Positions 17,717 through 26,705 of a stretch of 64,000 bases of DNA are shown here, one piece after another. Numbering within the stretch: position 1 is the stretch's first letter; each line of letters opens with the position of its first letter. The DNA comes from Alphaproteobacteria bacterium. GTDB lineage: Bacteria > Pseudomonadota > Alphaproteobacteria > RF32 > CAG-239. Position numbers and translations under genes: made by a program. Under the pieces are notes generated by a model. It saw only the letters and a list, made by a program, of their open reading frames with translations. It made no database searches and had not been told where the DNA came from. The stretch is from the NCBI GenBank assembly GCA_900767645.1, contig CAAFZY010000005.1:32312-96311 (forward strand), read 5' to 3'.

Positions 17717-20700
17717 ATGCTCAAATTTTTTTATAAAAAAACAATTGCTTTAATTTTAAGCAATATTTTAATATCGGCAACTGCCGTTAGTTCGGCGCAG
17801 GCATATATGAGGCCGCTTTCTCCGTATAATTTTAATGAAATGTATAAAATGGCGGCGCGCGGCGATGTGGCTTCGTTGCATAAGGCAATTAGTCGCGGAT
17901 TAAACATTAATGCTATGGATGCAAACGGCGACACCGGCGTTTGTGTGGCGGTAAAGCGACGCGATGCCAAAGCTTACAACACCTTCAGAGCTGTCGGCGC
18001 TTCAGGTTCTCCGCATTGCCGATGGAATATTTCGCATTGGGACAGTTTTATTGATTCAGCACCGGTACGAGCCGGTGCCAAATGGCGCAGCGCCGATTAT
18101 ACAATGCCGGTTTATGCCGGTGCCGCTGAAAAATCTAATATGTGGTGGTGGATAGGCGGCGCGGCTGCACTTGGCGGCGGTGCGGCGCTTGCTTTAGGCG
18201 GCGGTGGCGGCGGAGGAGGCAGTGATAATAAGCCGAAGCCTGCCATTTGCGATACGACGGAATACCCGATAACCGGCAGTTGTCCTGATAACGGGGTTTG
18301 CGGTCAATGCGTCGATTCGGCGGGCACGCATTATAAATTAAACTCGTGTAATGACGGTTATACCTTAAGCAATGATAAAAAATCTTGTATACAAAATCAA
18401 AACCCGACGACATGCGATACGACGGAATATCCGATAAGCGGAAGTTGTCCGGATAACGGGGTCTGCGGTCAATGTGTCGATTCAACGGGCGCGCATTATA
18501 AATTAAATTCGTGCAATGTCGGCTATATTATGGCGGAAGACGGAAAATCATGCGCGCAAAAGCAGCTTGAACCTTGCGATACCGCGGTTTATACGATGAC
18601 TTCATGTCCGGATAAAGCTTATTGCGGAGATTGTACCGATTCAAACGGAAAATATTACAAATTTAACGGTTGTCAGAGCGGCTACTTTGTGGGAGCAGAC
18701 GGACAATCATGTGTGGAAACACCGGAACAAGTAATCTGTAATACCGCGGTTTATAACTTAACCGGATGTCCGGAGGGAGCGCTTTGTTCGCCGTGTACAG
18801 ATACAACCGGCACCTATTATAAATTTACGGGGTGTTTGGGAGGATATACCCAAAAACCTAACGAAGAAACTTGTGTTAAAGTCACGGAAAGCTCAGATTC
18901 TGATGTTGCCAATGATAAAATTTTGGTTATTGATGAGAATAATAAAGTCAGTGACGGCGATACCAAAATTATCGGGTTTTCAAATGCCGACAGTCCAAAC
19001 TCAAATTTGTTTAACGCTAAAACCAAAGACGCTTTAATAACAATTGACGCGGTTAATAATACCACATTTAAGAATCATGATTTGGTGGGACTCGGTCCGA
19101 TTAATGCGGGCAGTGTGCAAACGGTTAATGCATATGATGGCAAAACCGGCGACATTGTTATCAAAACCTATTACGGCACACACAGTATATACGGCATATA
19201 CGGAAGCGGCACTTTGTATAATTCATTGAACGGGGTGGGTAATATTGAGATTAACTCACAGGGGGAACAGCTTAACAGCGGCACGCAAATAAGCGGTATG
19301 CATTCATATGATTCCGACAAGTATTTATATAACGCTTTCGGCGGCACCGGAAAAATTACCATTAAGGTGGCGGCAGGTTATATTAACGGTATGAAAGGGG
19401 TTAATTTAATTAATGCTTATAATGGCGGTAACGGCGAGATAAATATAACCTCGAAAGCCAGAGATGTTGTGCGTGACGGTTATATTCGCGGCATGGCTTT
19501 CAGCTCAAACAACGGCGGTTTGGTTGCCAATGCTTATGCAAATGATGATTCGGTAACAACCGGTACAATTACTATTAATAATACGGACAGTAGAGAAGCC
19601 AAAGGAATCAGCGGTGGCAAAAGCTTGATTGATTGGGATTTGAGTTATCGTAATATGCTGATATACAACGCGTACGGAAAAAACAGCACCGGTAAAATTA
19701 TAATCAACGGGCCGGGCGCCGGTATTGCGGTTGGTTATACAGACAATCAGGTTTATAACGGAGCCAACGGCGGTTACGGTTATATTGAAATCAGCAGCGA
19801 CAGCGGAGCTTATTATTCCGGTAATATTGGCGGAATTTTTTTATATAATAGCAGTAATTACGGATATAACGGCAGCAGCGGCGGCACCGGTGAAATTAAA
19901 ATTTCATTTCCGAACACGATTTATGACCAATATGATGATAAAAAAATCATATACGGAATATATGGAGCGATAGACAACGGCTCACCGGACGGAGGCAAGG
20001 GCATAATAGACATTAATGTGGCGGATAATGAGGCGATTGGCGTATATGGCGGCGGTAACTATAAAGATTCAAGCATTAAAGTTGTAAGCAAAACAAATTC
20101 CGGAACGGTAAAAGGTATAAGCAATGTGCGACATGTGCAGAGTGGCAATACGACCGAAATTAAAGAAAGTTTTGCCAGCTCTTATGTGAACCATAATAAC
20201 GGGACAGTGACGGTGGAAGCAAAAGGAGCTAATGCAACCGGATACGGTATTTATTCAAAAGGAGTTAACGCGGTTAATGATGTTTTGGGTAAAATCAGCG
20301 TTTCAAGCACAGATTCCGGTAATGCTTATGGTATACGTACCGAAGCCGGTAAGGTGATTAATAACGGAACGATAACTGTTTCTTCAGAAAGCGGCAACGC
20401 GTATGGTATTTGGGCTCGCGGCGGCAGTGTCGAAAATAATGGCAGTATTACGGTAAATGCGCCTACAGGGCGAGCCTACGGCATTTGCGCTCTTGGGGGC
20501 GCGACGGTTATAAATCGCGGAGAAATTATATTAAACAATACGCCATGTGAGGGCGTCTGCGACGGTTCTGTTGCCAATGGCAATTATATTAAGTTTGATG
20601 ATTATTCTACGTTAAGTAACGCTTCATTAATTTCAGCCGCCGGTGCGCTTGATTTTGATGCCATGGGCGGGCGGGTGATGCTTGCGGAAGGCGGGCGGTT

Positions 20701-21916
20701 TGCCGCCGATGAGCTTTCCGGCAGATTGTCGGTGGCGGCAGATATTACGGCCAAAGGGTTTAAAAACGAATATACTGCAGCTGACGCGATAGCTTCCGCT
20801 GACGTATCAAGACTTAATTTGCAGTCGCAATCGGCGTTGTTTGATGCCAAGTTGGCGGAAAACGGGCGCGATGTTACCTTAACCATGAAGTCGTTTAATG
20901 AAGTTGTTAAAAATAAATCATTGGCAAATTTCCTGCAAAATAATTATGCCGCTCGAAACAATGAAAATTTGTTCAGCAGTCTTAAATCATTAGAAAATGT
21001 TGAGCAGATAAATAACGGTTTGAACAAATTTGCCGGTCAGGATTTGTTCTCGCGCATGGCGTTTGAAGATTTCACCATGCTCCGCGAACTTAATTTTGAT
21101 ATGAACGAGCAGATGTTCGGCGGCAATAAAAACGAGTATTTCAGCATCAGCGGAAACACCGCCCCATTTGCGTTTGAAAACAATAACGGCTCAAACAGCA
21201 GGTGGTCGCTTACCGGTAAAAAATCAGGCGATACCACCTATGCCTTGGGCTTTGCCTTTACCGATGTTTACAGCAATGGTGCCGATAATCAAAACCGCCG
21301 CGCGGACCGGATGTTTAACATAAGCGCGCCGGTCGGCTACAAGCTTGGCGGCTTAAAGATGGTCAGCACGCCGCGGTTCGGTTACGCTTACGGCACCTAT
21401 AACCGCAAAGGCTTTAACAATCGCGATTATAAAGGCACGCTCAGCAAGCAGATGTTCGGCTTTATGAACGAGGCGCGCTTGCCGTTTAAGGCGGCGGGAT
21501 GGACGTTGGCTCCGTCAGCGGAATTAAACATGGTAAATTATCGCACGGAAGGCGCTGAAGCGGATAATCTGCCATACGCTTTGCGAGTAAAAGAGCAGAA
21601 TAATTACTCTTTGGAAGCAGGGCTCGGGCTGCATGCGGGTAAGCAGGTAAACTTTGATGAACAAAGCGCCTTGAGTTTTAACTTGAGCGCGGCTGTATAT
21701 CATGAGTTTGGCAATCCGTATGAAATCAAAGTGACGGTAAACGGCATGAGCGGCAATTTTGCGGTAAAAGATGAAAACCGCGGCGCCAACCGCGCGGTGT
21801 TGCGTTCGAACTTTGAGTTTACGCGCGGCGGCGCAAAATTAAGCGGTGCTCTGATGTCATACTTTGACCGCTCGCTTAACTCCAAAGCCTCGCTTAATCT
21901 GAAATACGGGTTTTAA
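17717..21916 (+). CDS. Large autotransporter with ankyrin-like, Cys-rich and beta-helix regions
   Basis: About 1,400 residues. I favour ATG 17717 because GGCGG sits 7 bases upstream; ATG 17711 (two codons earlier) is too close to it. Order: signal peptide ending near SSAQA; an ankyrin-like stretch (MAARGDVASLHKAISRGLNI); a hydrophobic WWWIGGAAALGGGAALALGG followed by a Gly run; four tandem Cys-rich units of about 54 residues starting near residues 178, 233, 287 and 341; a long Asn/Gly-rich beta-helix passenger; and a C-terminal outer-membrane barrel (last about 280 residues) ending in Phe. Cys units 1 and 2 are nearly identical, so recently duplicated. Expected to be exported and displayed on the surface by type V secretion. 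The hydrophobic segment inside the passenger is odd for this class. Confidence 0.82.
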   Translation: MLKFFYKKTIALILSNILISATAVSSAQAYMRPLSPYNFNEMYKMAARGDVASLHKAISRGLNINAMDANGDTGVCVAVKRRDAKAYNTFRAVGASGSPHCRWNISHWDSFIDSAPVRAGAKWRSADYTMPVYAGAAEKSNMWWWIGGAAALGGGAALALGGGGGGGGSDNKPKPAICDTTEYPITGSCPDNGVCGQCVDSAGTHYKLNSCNDGYTLSNDKKSCIQNQNPTTCDTTEYPISGSCPDNGVCGQCVDSTGAHYKLNSCNVGYIMAEDGKSCAQKQLEPCDTAVYTMTSCPDKAYCGDCTDSNGKYYKFNGCQSGYFVGADGQSCVETPEQVICNTAVYNLTGCPEGALCSPCTDTTGTYYKFTGCLGGYTQKPNEETCVKVTESSDSDVANDKILVIDENNKVSDGDTKIIGFSNADSPNSNLFNAKTKDALITIDAVNNTTFKNHDLVGLGPINAGSVQTVNAYDGKTGDIVIKTYYGTHSIYGIYGSGTLYNSLNGVGNIEINSQGEQLNSGTQISGMHSYDSDKYLYNAFGGTGKITIKVAAGYINGMKGVNLINAYNGGNGEINITSKARDVVRDGYIRGMAFSSNNGGLVANAYANDDSVTTGTITINNTDSREAKGISGGKSLIDWDLSYRNMLIYNAYGKNSTGKIIINGPGAGIAVGYTDNQVYNGANGGYGYIEISSDSGAYYSGNIGGIFLYNSSNYGYNGSSGGTGEIKISFPNTIYDQYDDKKIIYGIYGAIDNGSPDGGKGIIDINVADNEAIGVYGGGNYKDSSIKVVSKTNSGTVKGISNVRHVQSGNTTEIKESFASSYVNHNNGTVTVEAKGANATGYGIYSKGVNAVNDVLGKISVSSTDSGNAYGIRTEAGKVINNGTITVSSESGNAYGIWARGGSVENNGSITVNAPTGRAYGICALGGATVINRGEIILNNTPCEGVCDGSVANGNYIKFDDYSTLSNASLISAAGALDFDAMGGRVMLAEGGRFAADELSGRLSVAADITAKGFKNEYTAADAIASADVSRLNLQSQSALFDAKLAENGRDVTLTMKSFNEVVKNKSLANFLQNNYAARNNENLFSSLKSLENVEQINNGLNKFAGQDLFSRMAFEDFTMLRELNFDMNEQMFGGNKNEYFSISGNTAPFAFENNNGSNSRWSLTGKKSGDTTYALGFAFTDVYSNGADNQNRRADRMFNISAPVGYKLGGLKMVSTPRFGYAYGTYNRKGFNNRDYKGTLSKQMFGFMNEARLPFKAAGWTLAPSAELNMVNYRTEGAEADNLPYALRVKEQNNYSLEAGLGLHAGKQVNFDEQSALSFNLSAAVYHEFGNPYEIKVTVNGMSGNFAVKDENRGANRAVLRSNFEFTRGGAKLSGALMSYFDRSLNSKASLNLKYGF

Positions 21917-22013
21917 GTTGTAAATTGTTTATATGTTGTAAGTTTATGCTTGCAAATTAAGCGGATTGTCTTATATTTTGCATAGTTAATTTTAATTGTT
22001 TAAGGAGAAAACT

Positions 22014-23048
22014 ATGCCTTTGATTTCTATGCGTCAGATTCTTGACCATGCCGCTGAAAACGGATACGGTGTTCCGGCATTTAACGTAAATGATATGGAA
22101 CAAATTATCGCTGTTTTGCAGGCCGCTCGCAAAGTTAATGCGCCGGTTATTTTGCAAACTTCTACCGGCGCTCGCAAATTTGCCGGCGATCCGATGTTGC
22201 GCCATATGGTTGCCGCCGGAATTGAAATGTTTCCGGAATTGCCGATTTGTTTACATCAGGATCACGGCGCTTCGGTTAATATTTGCCAATCCGCAATCGT
22301 AAACGGTTATTCATCGGTAATGATGGACGGCTCATTGGAAGCTGACGGCAAAACACCGTCTTCATATGAATACAATGTTCATGTTACTAAAGAAGTTGTT
22401 GCTCGTGCTCATGCTGTCGGCGCATCGGTTGAAGGTGAGCTCGGCGTTATCGGTTCATTGGAAACCGGCAAAGGCGATAAAGAAGACGGTCACGGCGCGG
22501 AAGGCGTTATTGACCGCAAGCGTTTGGTAACCGATCCGGATGAAGCGGCTCGTTTTGTGGCTGAAACCAATGTTGATGCTTTGGCGGTTGCGGTTGGAAC
22601 TTCACACGGCGCATATAAATTCACCCGTAAACCGGACGGTGATATTTTGGCAATTGACGTTATTGAAAAAATTCATAAAAAACTGCCGAATACTCATATG
22701 GTTATGCATGGCTCATCTTCAGTTCCGCAAGAATTGCAAGATTTAATCAACGCTTATGGCGGCGCCATTCCGCAAACTTACGGTGTTCCGGTTGAAGAAA
22801 TTGTCCGCGGTATTAAGTCAGGCGTTCGTAAAGTTAACGTTGATACTGACTGCCGTATGGCGATTACCGGTGCTATCCGCCGCGTATTTACCGAGAATCC
22901 GAAAGAATTTGATCCTCGCAAATATTTGAAGCCGGCGATTGAAGAGATGCAAAAAGTTTGCGAAGCTCGCTATATTGCATTCGGCGCTGCCGGACATGCC
23001 GATAAAATTAAAGTTGTTCCGTTGTCTGAAATGGCTAAACGCTATTAA
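22014..23048 (+). CDS. fba: Fructose-bisphosphate aldolase, class II
   Basis: 344 residues from ATG 22014, which has AAGGAG 7 bases upstream. Zinc-ligand and active-site motifs are visible: CLHQDHG (residues 79-85), [19 protein letters not shown] and [10 protein letters not shown], then NVDTDCRMA. It splits fructose 1,6-bisphosphate into glyceraldehyde 3-phosphate and dihydroxyacetone phosphate (glycolysis/gluconeogenesis). The layout matches the longer class II type common in Proteobacteria (Cbb-type). Single gene with its own terminator. Confidence 0.95.
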   Translation: MPLISMRQILDHAAENGYGVPAFNVNDMEQIIAVLQAARKVNAPVILQTSTGARKFAGDPMLRHMVAAGIEMFPELPICLHQDHGASVNICQSAIVNGYSSVMMDGSLEADGKTPSSYEYNVHVTKEVVARAHAVGASVEGELGVIGSLETGKGDKEDGHGAEGVIDRKRLVTDPDEAARFVAETNVDALAVAVGTSHGAYKFTRKPDGDILAIDVIEKIHKKLPNTHMVMHGSSSVPQELQDLINAYGGAIPQTYGVPVEEIVRGIKSGVRKVNVDTDCRMAITGAIRRVFTENPKEFDPRKYLKPAIEEMQKVCEARYIAFGAAGHADKIKVVPLSEMAKRY

Positions 23049-23068
23049 TTGACGGCTCTTTGGTACTT

Positions 23069-23099
23069 AAAAACCGCGGGATTTTGTTCCGCGGTTTTT
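23069..23099 (+). terminator. Terminator after fba
   Basis: An 11-bp stem (aaaaaccgcgg / ccgcggttttt) with a 9-base loop and T-run, 20 bases after the fba stop. Confidence 0.9.
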
Positions 23100-23149
23100 G
23101 TTATGAAAAAGGCTCTGATTTTCAGAGCATTGAAAGTTTAAACTAAAGC

Positions 23150-23497
23150 TTAGTCGTTCAGTTCTATATTTAATATTCCGGCAACATTGCGGCGATATTC
23201 TTCCGCCCATGCAATCATGGAATCAATAACCGGTTTAAGCTCATAGCCGAGTTGCGTTAATGAATAGTCAACACGCGGCGGAATTTGAGCGTAAACTTTG
23301 CGAACCAAAATACCTTTTTGCTCTAAAAGGCGCAAATTGGAGGTTAAAACCTTTTGGGTGATGTTGCCAAGTTCGCGTTTAAGCTCGCCGAATCGTTTGG
23401 TTCCGTCAAGCAAATTTTGAATTATAAGAACTTTCCAACGGTCGCCGACCATTTTAAGAGTCATTTCCGCGAGAGCGTCCGGAAGATATTCAGACAT
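23150..23497 (-). CDS. HxlR-family winged-helix transcription regulator
   Basis: 115 residues, the size of the family. It has the HxlR signature: MVGDRWKVLIIQNLLDGTKR then FGELKRELGNITQKVLTSNL and LRLLEQKGILVRKVYAQIPP with VDYSLTQLGYELKPVI. HxlR proteins bind DNA as dimers and often sense reactive electrophiles or redox state. This one lacks the usual N-terminal Cys used for sensing. It is divergent from a fadL-type gene with a palindrome in between, so the likely target is its own promoter and fadL. Confidence 0.9.
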   Translation of the reverse strand: MSEYLPDALAEMTLKMVGDRWKVLIIQNLLDGTKRFGELKRELGNITQKVLTSNLRLLEQKGILVRKVYAQIPPRVDYSLTQLGYELKPVIDSMIAWAEEYRRNVAGILNIELND

Positions 23498-23550
23498 TAT
23501 TTTTTACTCCAACACTATATAAACCGGCAATAGGTACACACCGGATACTA

Positions 23551-23566
23551 TCGCACTTTGAAGTGC
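23551..23566. promoter_or_regulatory. 16-bp palindrome, candidate HxlR operator
   Basis: Perfect inverted repeat cgcactt-tg-aagtgcg in the 146-bp region between the divergent HxlR and fadL-like genes. Spacing suits a winged-helix dimer site. Binding is inference. Confidence 0.55.
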
Positions 23567-23643
23567 GTACTTTATTTTTATATCACTTTGGCGTAATTTA
23601 GCAAGCAAAATTTATAACATGTTAAAAACAAGGACAAAAAGTA

Positions 23644-24915
23644 ATGAAAAACTTAAAAATTTCAGCAATGGCAATGCTCATGTGTTTAGGCGCTGCAAAT
23701 GCTCATGCCGCAGGTTATCAGTTAAACGAATTTTCAACTACCGGCTTGGGTCGTTCATTTGCCGGTTTGGGCGTCGTCGGTGATGACTTTTCGGCGATGG
23801 CTTATAACCCCGCCGGTATGACTTTGGTTAAACGTTCCGGTTTTCAGCTCGGTGTTGCCGCAACTGAAATTGCTTCTACCGCCAAAACTAAAGAAGGCGA
23901 TGATGAAATGGACTTTTTTGTGCCGTTGCCGAGTATGTTAGGGCAATACAACGTTAATGATAAGTTGTTTTTAGGCGCCGGCGTTTATGTTCCGTACGGT
24001 TTGGCCACCCGCTACAAGAGCGACAGTCATGTTGCCGCCGCTGAGGCAGGTGTTCGCCGCTCGGAGTTGGAAGTTATTGACACCAATCTTTCCGCTGCTT
24101 ATAAGGCAAGCAACAAATTGTCATTGGGCGCCAGTTTTATTTTGCGCCGCATCAAAGGCAAGCTGACCTCTAATATCAATAAAGATGTTCCTGGAATGGG
24201 TATGACCACTTTGGGTACCAGCGACTTCAGAGTTAAAGGTTGGTCAACATCATGGCACTTGGGCGCGATGTATGAATTTGATGAAAACACCCGTTTGGGC
24301 TTGTCATACCGCTTTAAGAGCACCCAAAGCCCGAAAGGTAAGCACTACATTGATTACTATGCTAATCCGATTACCGCCGCTTTGGGTATTACTCCGGGAT
24401 TGCATAAATATCACTCTATGTCGGATCCGGAATTGCCGGCAAGCTGGATTTTATCCGGCTATCATAAATTTGCCGAAAAATGGGGCACTTCATTCACGGT
24501 AAAATACGTTCAATGGCATCGTTTTTATGAATTTCCGGCAAATTCAACCAATCCGATTTCACCCGACAATGGTGTTGAATATCGTTGGAAAGATGCTTGG
24601 ACCTTTGCTTTGGGGCAGGATTATTACTTAAATGACAACTGGACCTTGCGCGTTGGTACCGCTTATGACCAATCGCCGTCACGCGACAATGCGTATCGCA
24701 CCAACCGTATTCCGGATACTAACCGCGTTTGGCTTTCGGCCGGTGCCAGCTATATAACCGGAAATCATCAGTTTGACTTTGGTTATGCCCACTTGTTTAT
24801 GGAGCATGGTCGCACCCGTAACAGCAATCCGAACTCAGATCAATACAAAGATGCGCAGGCAAAATATTACAGCCACAGTAATATGATTGCGTTGCAGTAT
24901 CAGTATAAATTTTAA
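23644..24915 (+). CDS. fadL: FadL/OmpP1/TodX-family outer-membrane transporter
   Basis: 423 residues. Signal peptide MKNLKISAMAMLMCLGAANA, cleaved after AHA, then AGYQLNEFSTTGLGRSFAG, the conserved mature start of FadL barrels, and FSAMAYNPAGMT, the family's NPAG motif. The C-terminus ends in an aromatic residue (YQYKF), as outer-membrane barrels do. FadL proteins pass hydrophobic molecules such as long-chain fatty acids or aromatics across the outer membrane. Substrate cannot be deduced. Divergent from an HxlR regulator that may control it. Confidence 0.88.
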   Translation: MKNLKISAMAMLMCLGAANAHAAGYQLNEFSTTGLGRSFAGLGVVGDDFSAMAYNPAGMTLVKRSGFQLGVAATEIASTAKTKEGDDEMDFFVPLPSMLGQYNVNDKLFLGAGVYVPYGLATRYKSDSHVAAAEAGVRRSELEVIDTNLSAAYKASNKLSLGASFILRRIKGKLTSNINKDVPGMGMTTLGTSDFRVKGWSTSWHLGAMYEFDENTRLGLSYRFKSTQSPKGKHYIDYYANPITAALGITPGLHKYHSMSDPELPASWILSGYHKFAEKWGTSFTVKYVQWHRFYEFPANSTNPISPDNGVEYRWKDAWTFALGQDYYLNDNWTLRVGTAYDQSPSRDNAYRTNRIPDTNRVWLSAGASYITGNHQFDFGYAHLFMEHGRTRNSNPNSDQYKDAQAKYYSHSNMIALQYQYKF

Positions 24916-24934
24916 TAACTTTATTTAATCCAAC

Positions 24935-24974
24935 AAAAAGTCCTTGTGCTTGTCTGGTTGCACAGGGATTTTTT
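24935..24974 (+). terminator. Terminator after fadL-like gene
   Basis: Near-perfect stem (aaaaagtccttgtgc / gcacagggattttt) with a 10-base loop and a T-run, 20 bases after the stop. Confidence 0.82.
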
Positions 24975-25070
24975 GTGGCATGAAGCCATAGATTTATATG
25001 CAAAGGTATTGGTTTAATACCACATAACGAATATGAGTATAAAAACAAATAAAGGATAATTTGAAAATAA

Positions 25071-25098
25071 TTGACAAAATTTTTTATAGTGGTAGGCT
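25071..25098 (+). promoter_or_regulatory. Sigma70-like promoter for the small membrane gene
   Basis: TTGACA at 25071-25076, 16-base spacer, then TAGGCT at 25093-25098 preceded by TG at 25090-25091 (extended -10). The gene starts at 25139, leaving a leader of about 35 bases. Confidence 0.5.
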
Positions 25099-25138
25099 GT
25101 AAGTGTAAGCATAATTATTAACACTAAAAATTTTAAGT

Positions 25139-25426
25139 ATGGAACTTATTGGAATTATTATCATCTTGTTGCTTTCGTTTATTCCCGCGCTTATTGCCGG
25201 AATAGCAAAGGGCTTTCAGCGGGCGATGCTCGTTTCAATGGTAGTTAATTTGGCGGTTTTAGTCATTTTCTGTTGCTTTGTGATTTTTTCAGAAGTGACG
25301 GACGAAAGCTATCTGTTCTTTTTGCCATACGCTTGTTATTTTGCGGTAAAACTGGTGTTTTATCGCTTAAAATACGGCGAGTTGTGGCCGATGTATCAAG
25401 GCAAAGATCCGTTTGAAAAGATATAA
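25139..25426 (+). CDS. Small membrane protein, unknown (95 aa)
   Basis: Two or three hydrophobic segments: IIIILLLSFIPALIAGIA, LVSMVVNLAVLVIFCCFVIF and FFLPYACYFAVKLVFY, with a short charged C-terminus. No family recognised. It precedes cas1 by 166 bases and is separated from it by hairpins, so a role in the CRISPR locus is not supported by operon structure. Confidence 0.6.
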   Translation: MELIGIIIILLLSFIPALIAGIAKGFQRAMLVSMVVNLAVLVIFCCFVIFSEVTDESYLFFLPYACYFAVKLVFYRLKYGELWPMYQGKDPFEKI

Positions 25427-25450
25427 GGTTCTTTGCAGAGGTATTATAAA

Positions 25451-25518
25451 AGGCACAAGTTTTATAAAAGGTGCCTGTTTACAAAATTACAAAAGGTGGC
25501 GGATTTTCCCCACCTTTT
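25451..25518 (+). terminator. Tandem hairpins between the membrane gene and cas1
   Basis: First stem aggcac / gtgcct (25451-25476) with a 14-base loop; second stem aaaaggtgg / ccacctttt (25491-25518), followed by a T- and A-rich tail. They likely end the upstream transcript. A TATAAT at 25566-25571, without a clear -35, could start cas1 transcription. Confidence 0.6.
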
Positions 25519-25592
25519 GGTGTTTTAAAAAACTTAAGGGAATTTTTATAAATACACAGTATCGTTATAATTGTTTAACGAAAGGAACAACT

Positions 25593-26504
25593 ATGGATAG
25601 GCAAGTAATTGAAATTATGAATGATGGCTTTATGCTGTCATTGCACCGAGGTTTTATTGTAGTTGAAAATAAAGAGCAGCAAATTAAACATGAAGTTCCG
25701 CTTGATAATGTGCTTGCGTTGGTGCTATCGGCCAACAATGTGGTGGTTTCAAAAAATATTATAAATGCAATTTGCGAGCAGGGCAGAAATGTTATTTTTT
25801 GTGATAAGACTTACCTGCCTTCCGCAATTACTATGCCATATACCGGACATTGGCTGATTGCTCCGCGAGTTAGGCAGCAGGTTGAATGCTCAAAACCATT
25901 ACAAAAAAACTTATGGAAAAGTATTGTTCAGCATAAAATTTTGAATCAAGCTTTGGTGTTGGAATATTTTTTTCCGCAGCATGCCAATATTGAACGATTA
26001 AAACAATTATCAAAAGCAACGCTAAGTGATGATGCCAGAAATAATGAGGGAATCGCAGCGTCTATTTATTTTAAATCATTATTCGGAAAACATTTTGTGC
26101 GCGACCGTCTTAATAATGATGTCAATATTTTGCTTAACTATACATACACGGTATTGCGCGCCGTTGTGGCCAGAGCAATTGCCGGAAGCGGATTATTGCC
26201 ATATTTAGGGCTTAAGCATTGCACAAAGTCTAATCCGTTGCCGTTGGTTGATGATTTAATTGAACCGTTCAGAGCAGTGGCAGATAAAATTGTGTTTGAA
26301 GAGTTAAATAAGTTGGTGGATATAAGCAATATTGAATTAACTCCTGAAATTAAGCGCAATTTGGCAAAAGTTATTACATATTCGGTGCAAACGGCTAAAG
26401 GCTGTATGTCATTAAATGATGCGCTTTGTGATTTTGCCGGTACTTTAGTTGCCAGTTTTGAGCAAAAGAAAGTAGCGTTAAAATATCCCGATATTTTGTT
26501 TTAA
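25593..26504 (+). CDS. cas1: CRISPR-associated integrase Cas1 (type II)
   Basis: 303 residues. ATG 25593 is chosen because GAAAGGAAC lies just upstream and the resulting N-terminus (MDRQVIEIMNDGFMLSLHRG) matches type II Cas1; the frame is open further up but has no such signal. The metal-binding residues are Glu152 (NNEGIAASIYF), His209 (GLKHCTKSN) and Glu224 (VDDLIEPFR). With Cas2 it integrates new spacers. Here it is separated from cas2 by the tracrRNA and cas9 genes, whereas cas1 and cas2 normally adjoin. Confidence 0.95.
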   Translation: MDRQVIEIMNDGFMLSLHRGFIVVENKEQQIKHEVPLDNVLALVLSANNVVVSKNIINAICEQGRNVIFCDKTYLPSAITMPYTGHWLIAPRVRQQVECSKPLQKNLWKSIVQHKILNQALVLEYFFPQHANIERLKQLSKATLSDDARNNEGIAASIYFKSLFGKHFVRDRLNNDVNILLNYTYTVLRAVVARAIAGSGLLPYLGLKHCTKSNPLPLVDDLIEPFRAVADKIVFEELNKLVDISNIELTPEIKRNLAKVITYSVQTAKGCMSLNDALCDFAGTLVASFEQKKVALKYPDILF

Positions 26505-26617
26505 ATAAAATAATGGGGGTAACTAAAGTCGCCCCCTCATCTTACGGCATTTTCAGCCTTATTATATATGTGTTGACCGTCTAATTAATCTCTGAAAAAT
26601 AAGCCAACTTATATAAC
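26505..26617 (-). ncRNA. tracrRNA (antisense to the cas operon)
   Basis: On the minus strand, bases 26594-26572 read as a 23-nt perfect anti-repeat (begins CAGAGATTAATTAG, ends GGTCAAC), able to pair with the CRISPR repeat in crRNA. Downstream UAUAAU can pair with the crRNA 5' GUUAUA after a bulge, giving a lower stem. Next comes AATAAGGCTGAAAATGCCG, a small nexus-like hairpin (GGC / GCC), and then a GGGGG/CCCCC stem followed by a T-rich tail, which is a terminator reaching the cas1 stop codon. A strong promoter lies just upstream. Length about 110 nt, usual for type II-C. Ends are predictions. Confidence 0.88.
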
Positions 26618-26623
26618 AATATT

Positions 26624-26653
26624 AGTATATAAAAAATTTAATTGAATTGTCAA
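26624..26653 (-). promoter_or_regulatory. Promoter of tracrRNA
   Basis: On the minus strand TTGACA (26653-26648), 18-base spacer, TATACT (26629-26624): six of six and five of six matches to sigma70 consensus. Predicted start near 26617. It lies back to back with the region just upstream of cas9 (start 26706). Confidence 0.8.
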
Positions 26654-26705
26654 TTAAAATATTGTACCGTTGCTTATATTTCTATTAAAATTATAGGAGC
26701 TTGCT

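Noticed and set aside
25139..25426. Small membrane protein as a CRISPR accessory gene
   Set aside because: Two hairpins separate it from cas1 and it has its own promoter; adjacency alone is not enough.
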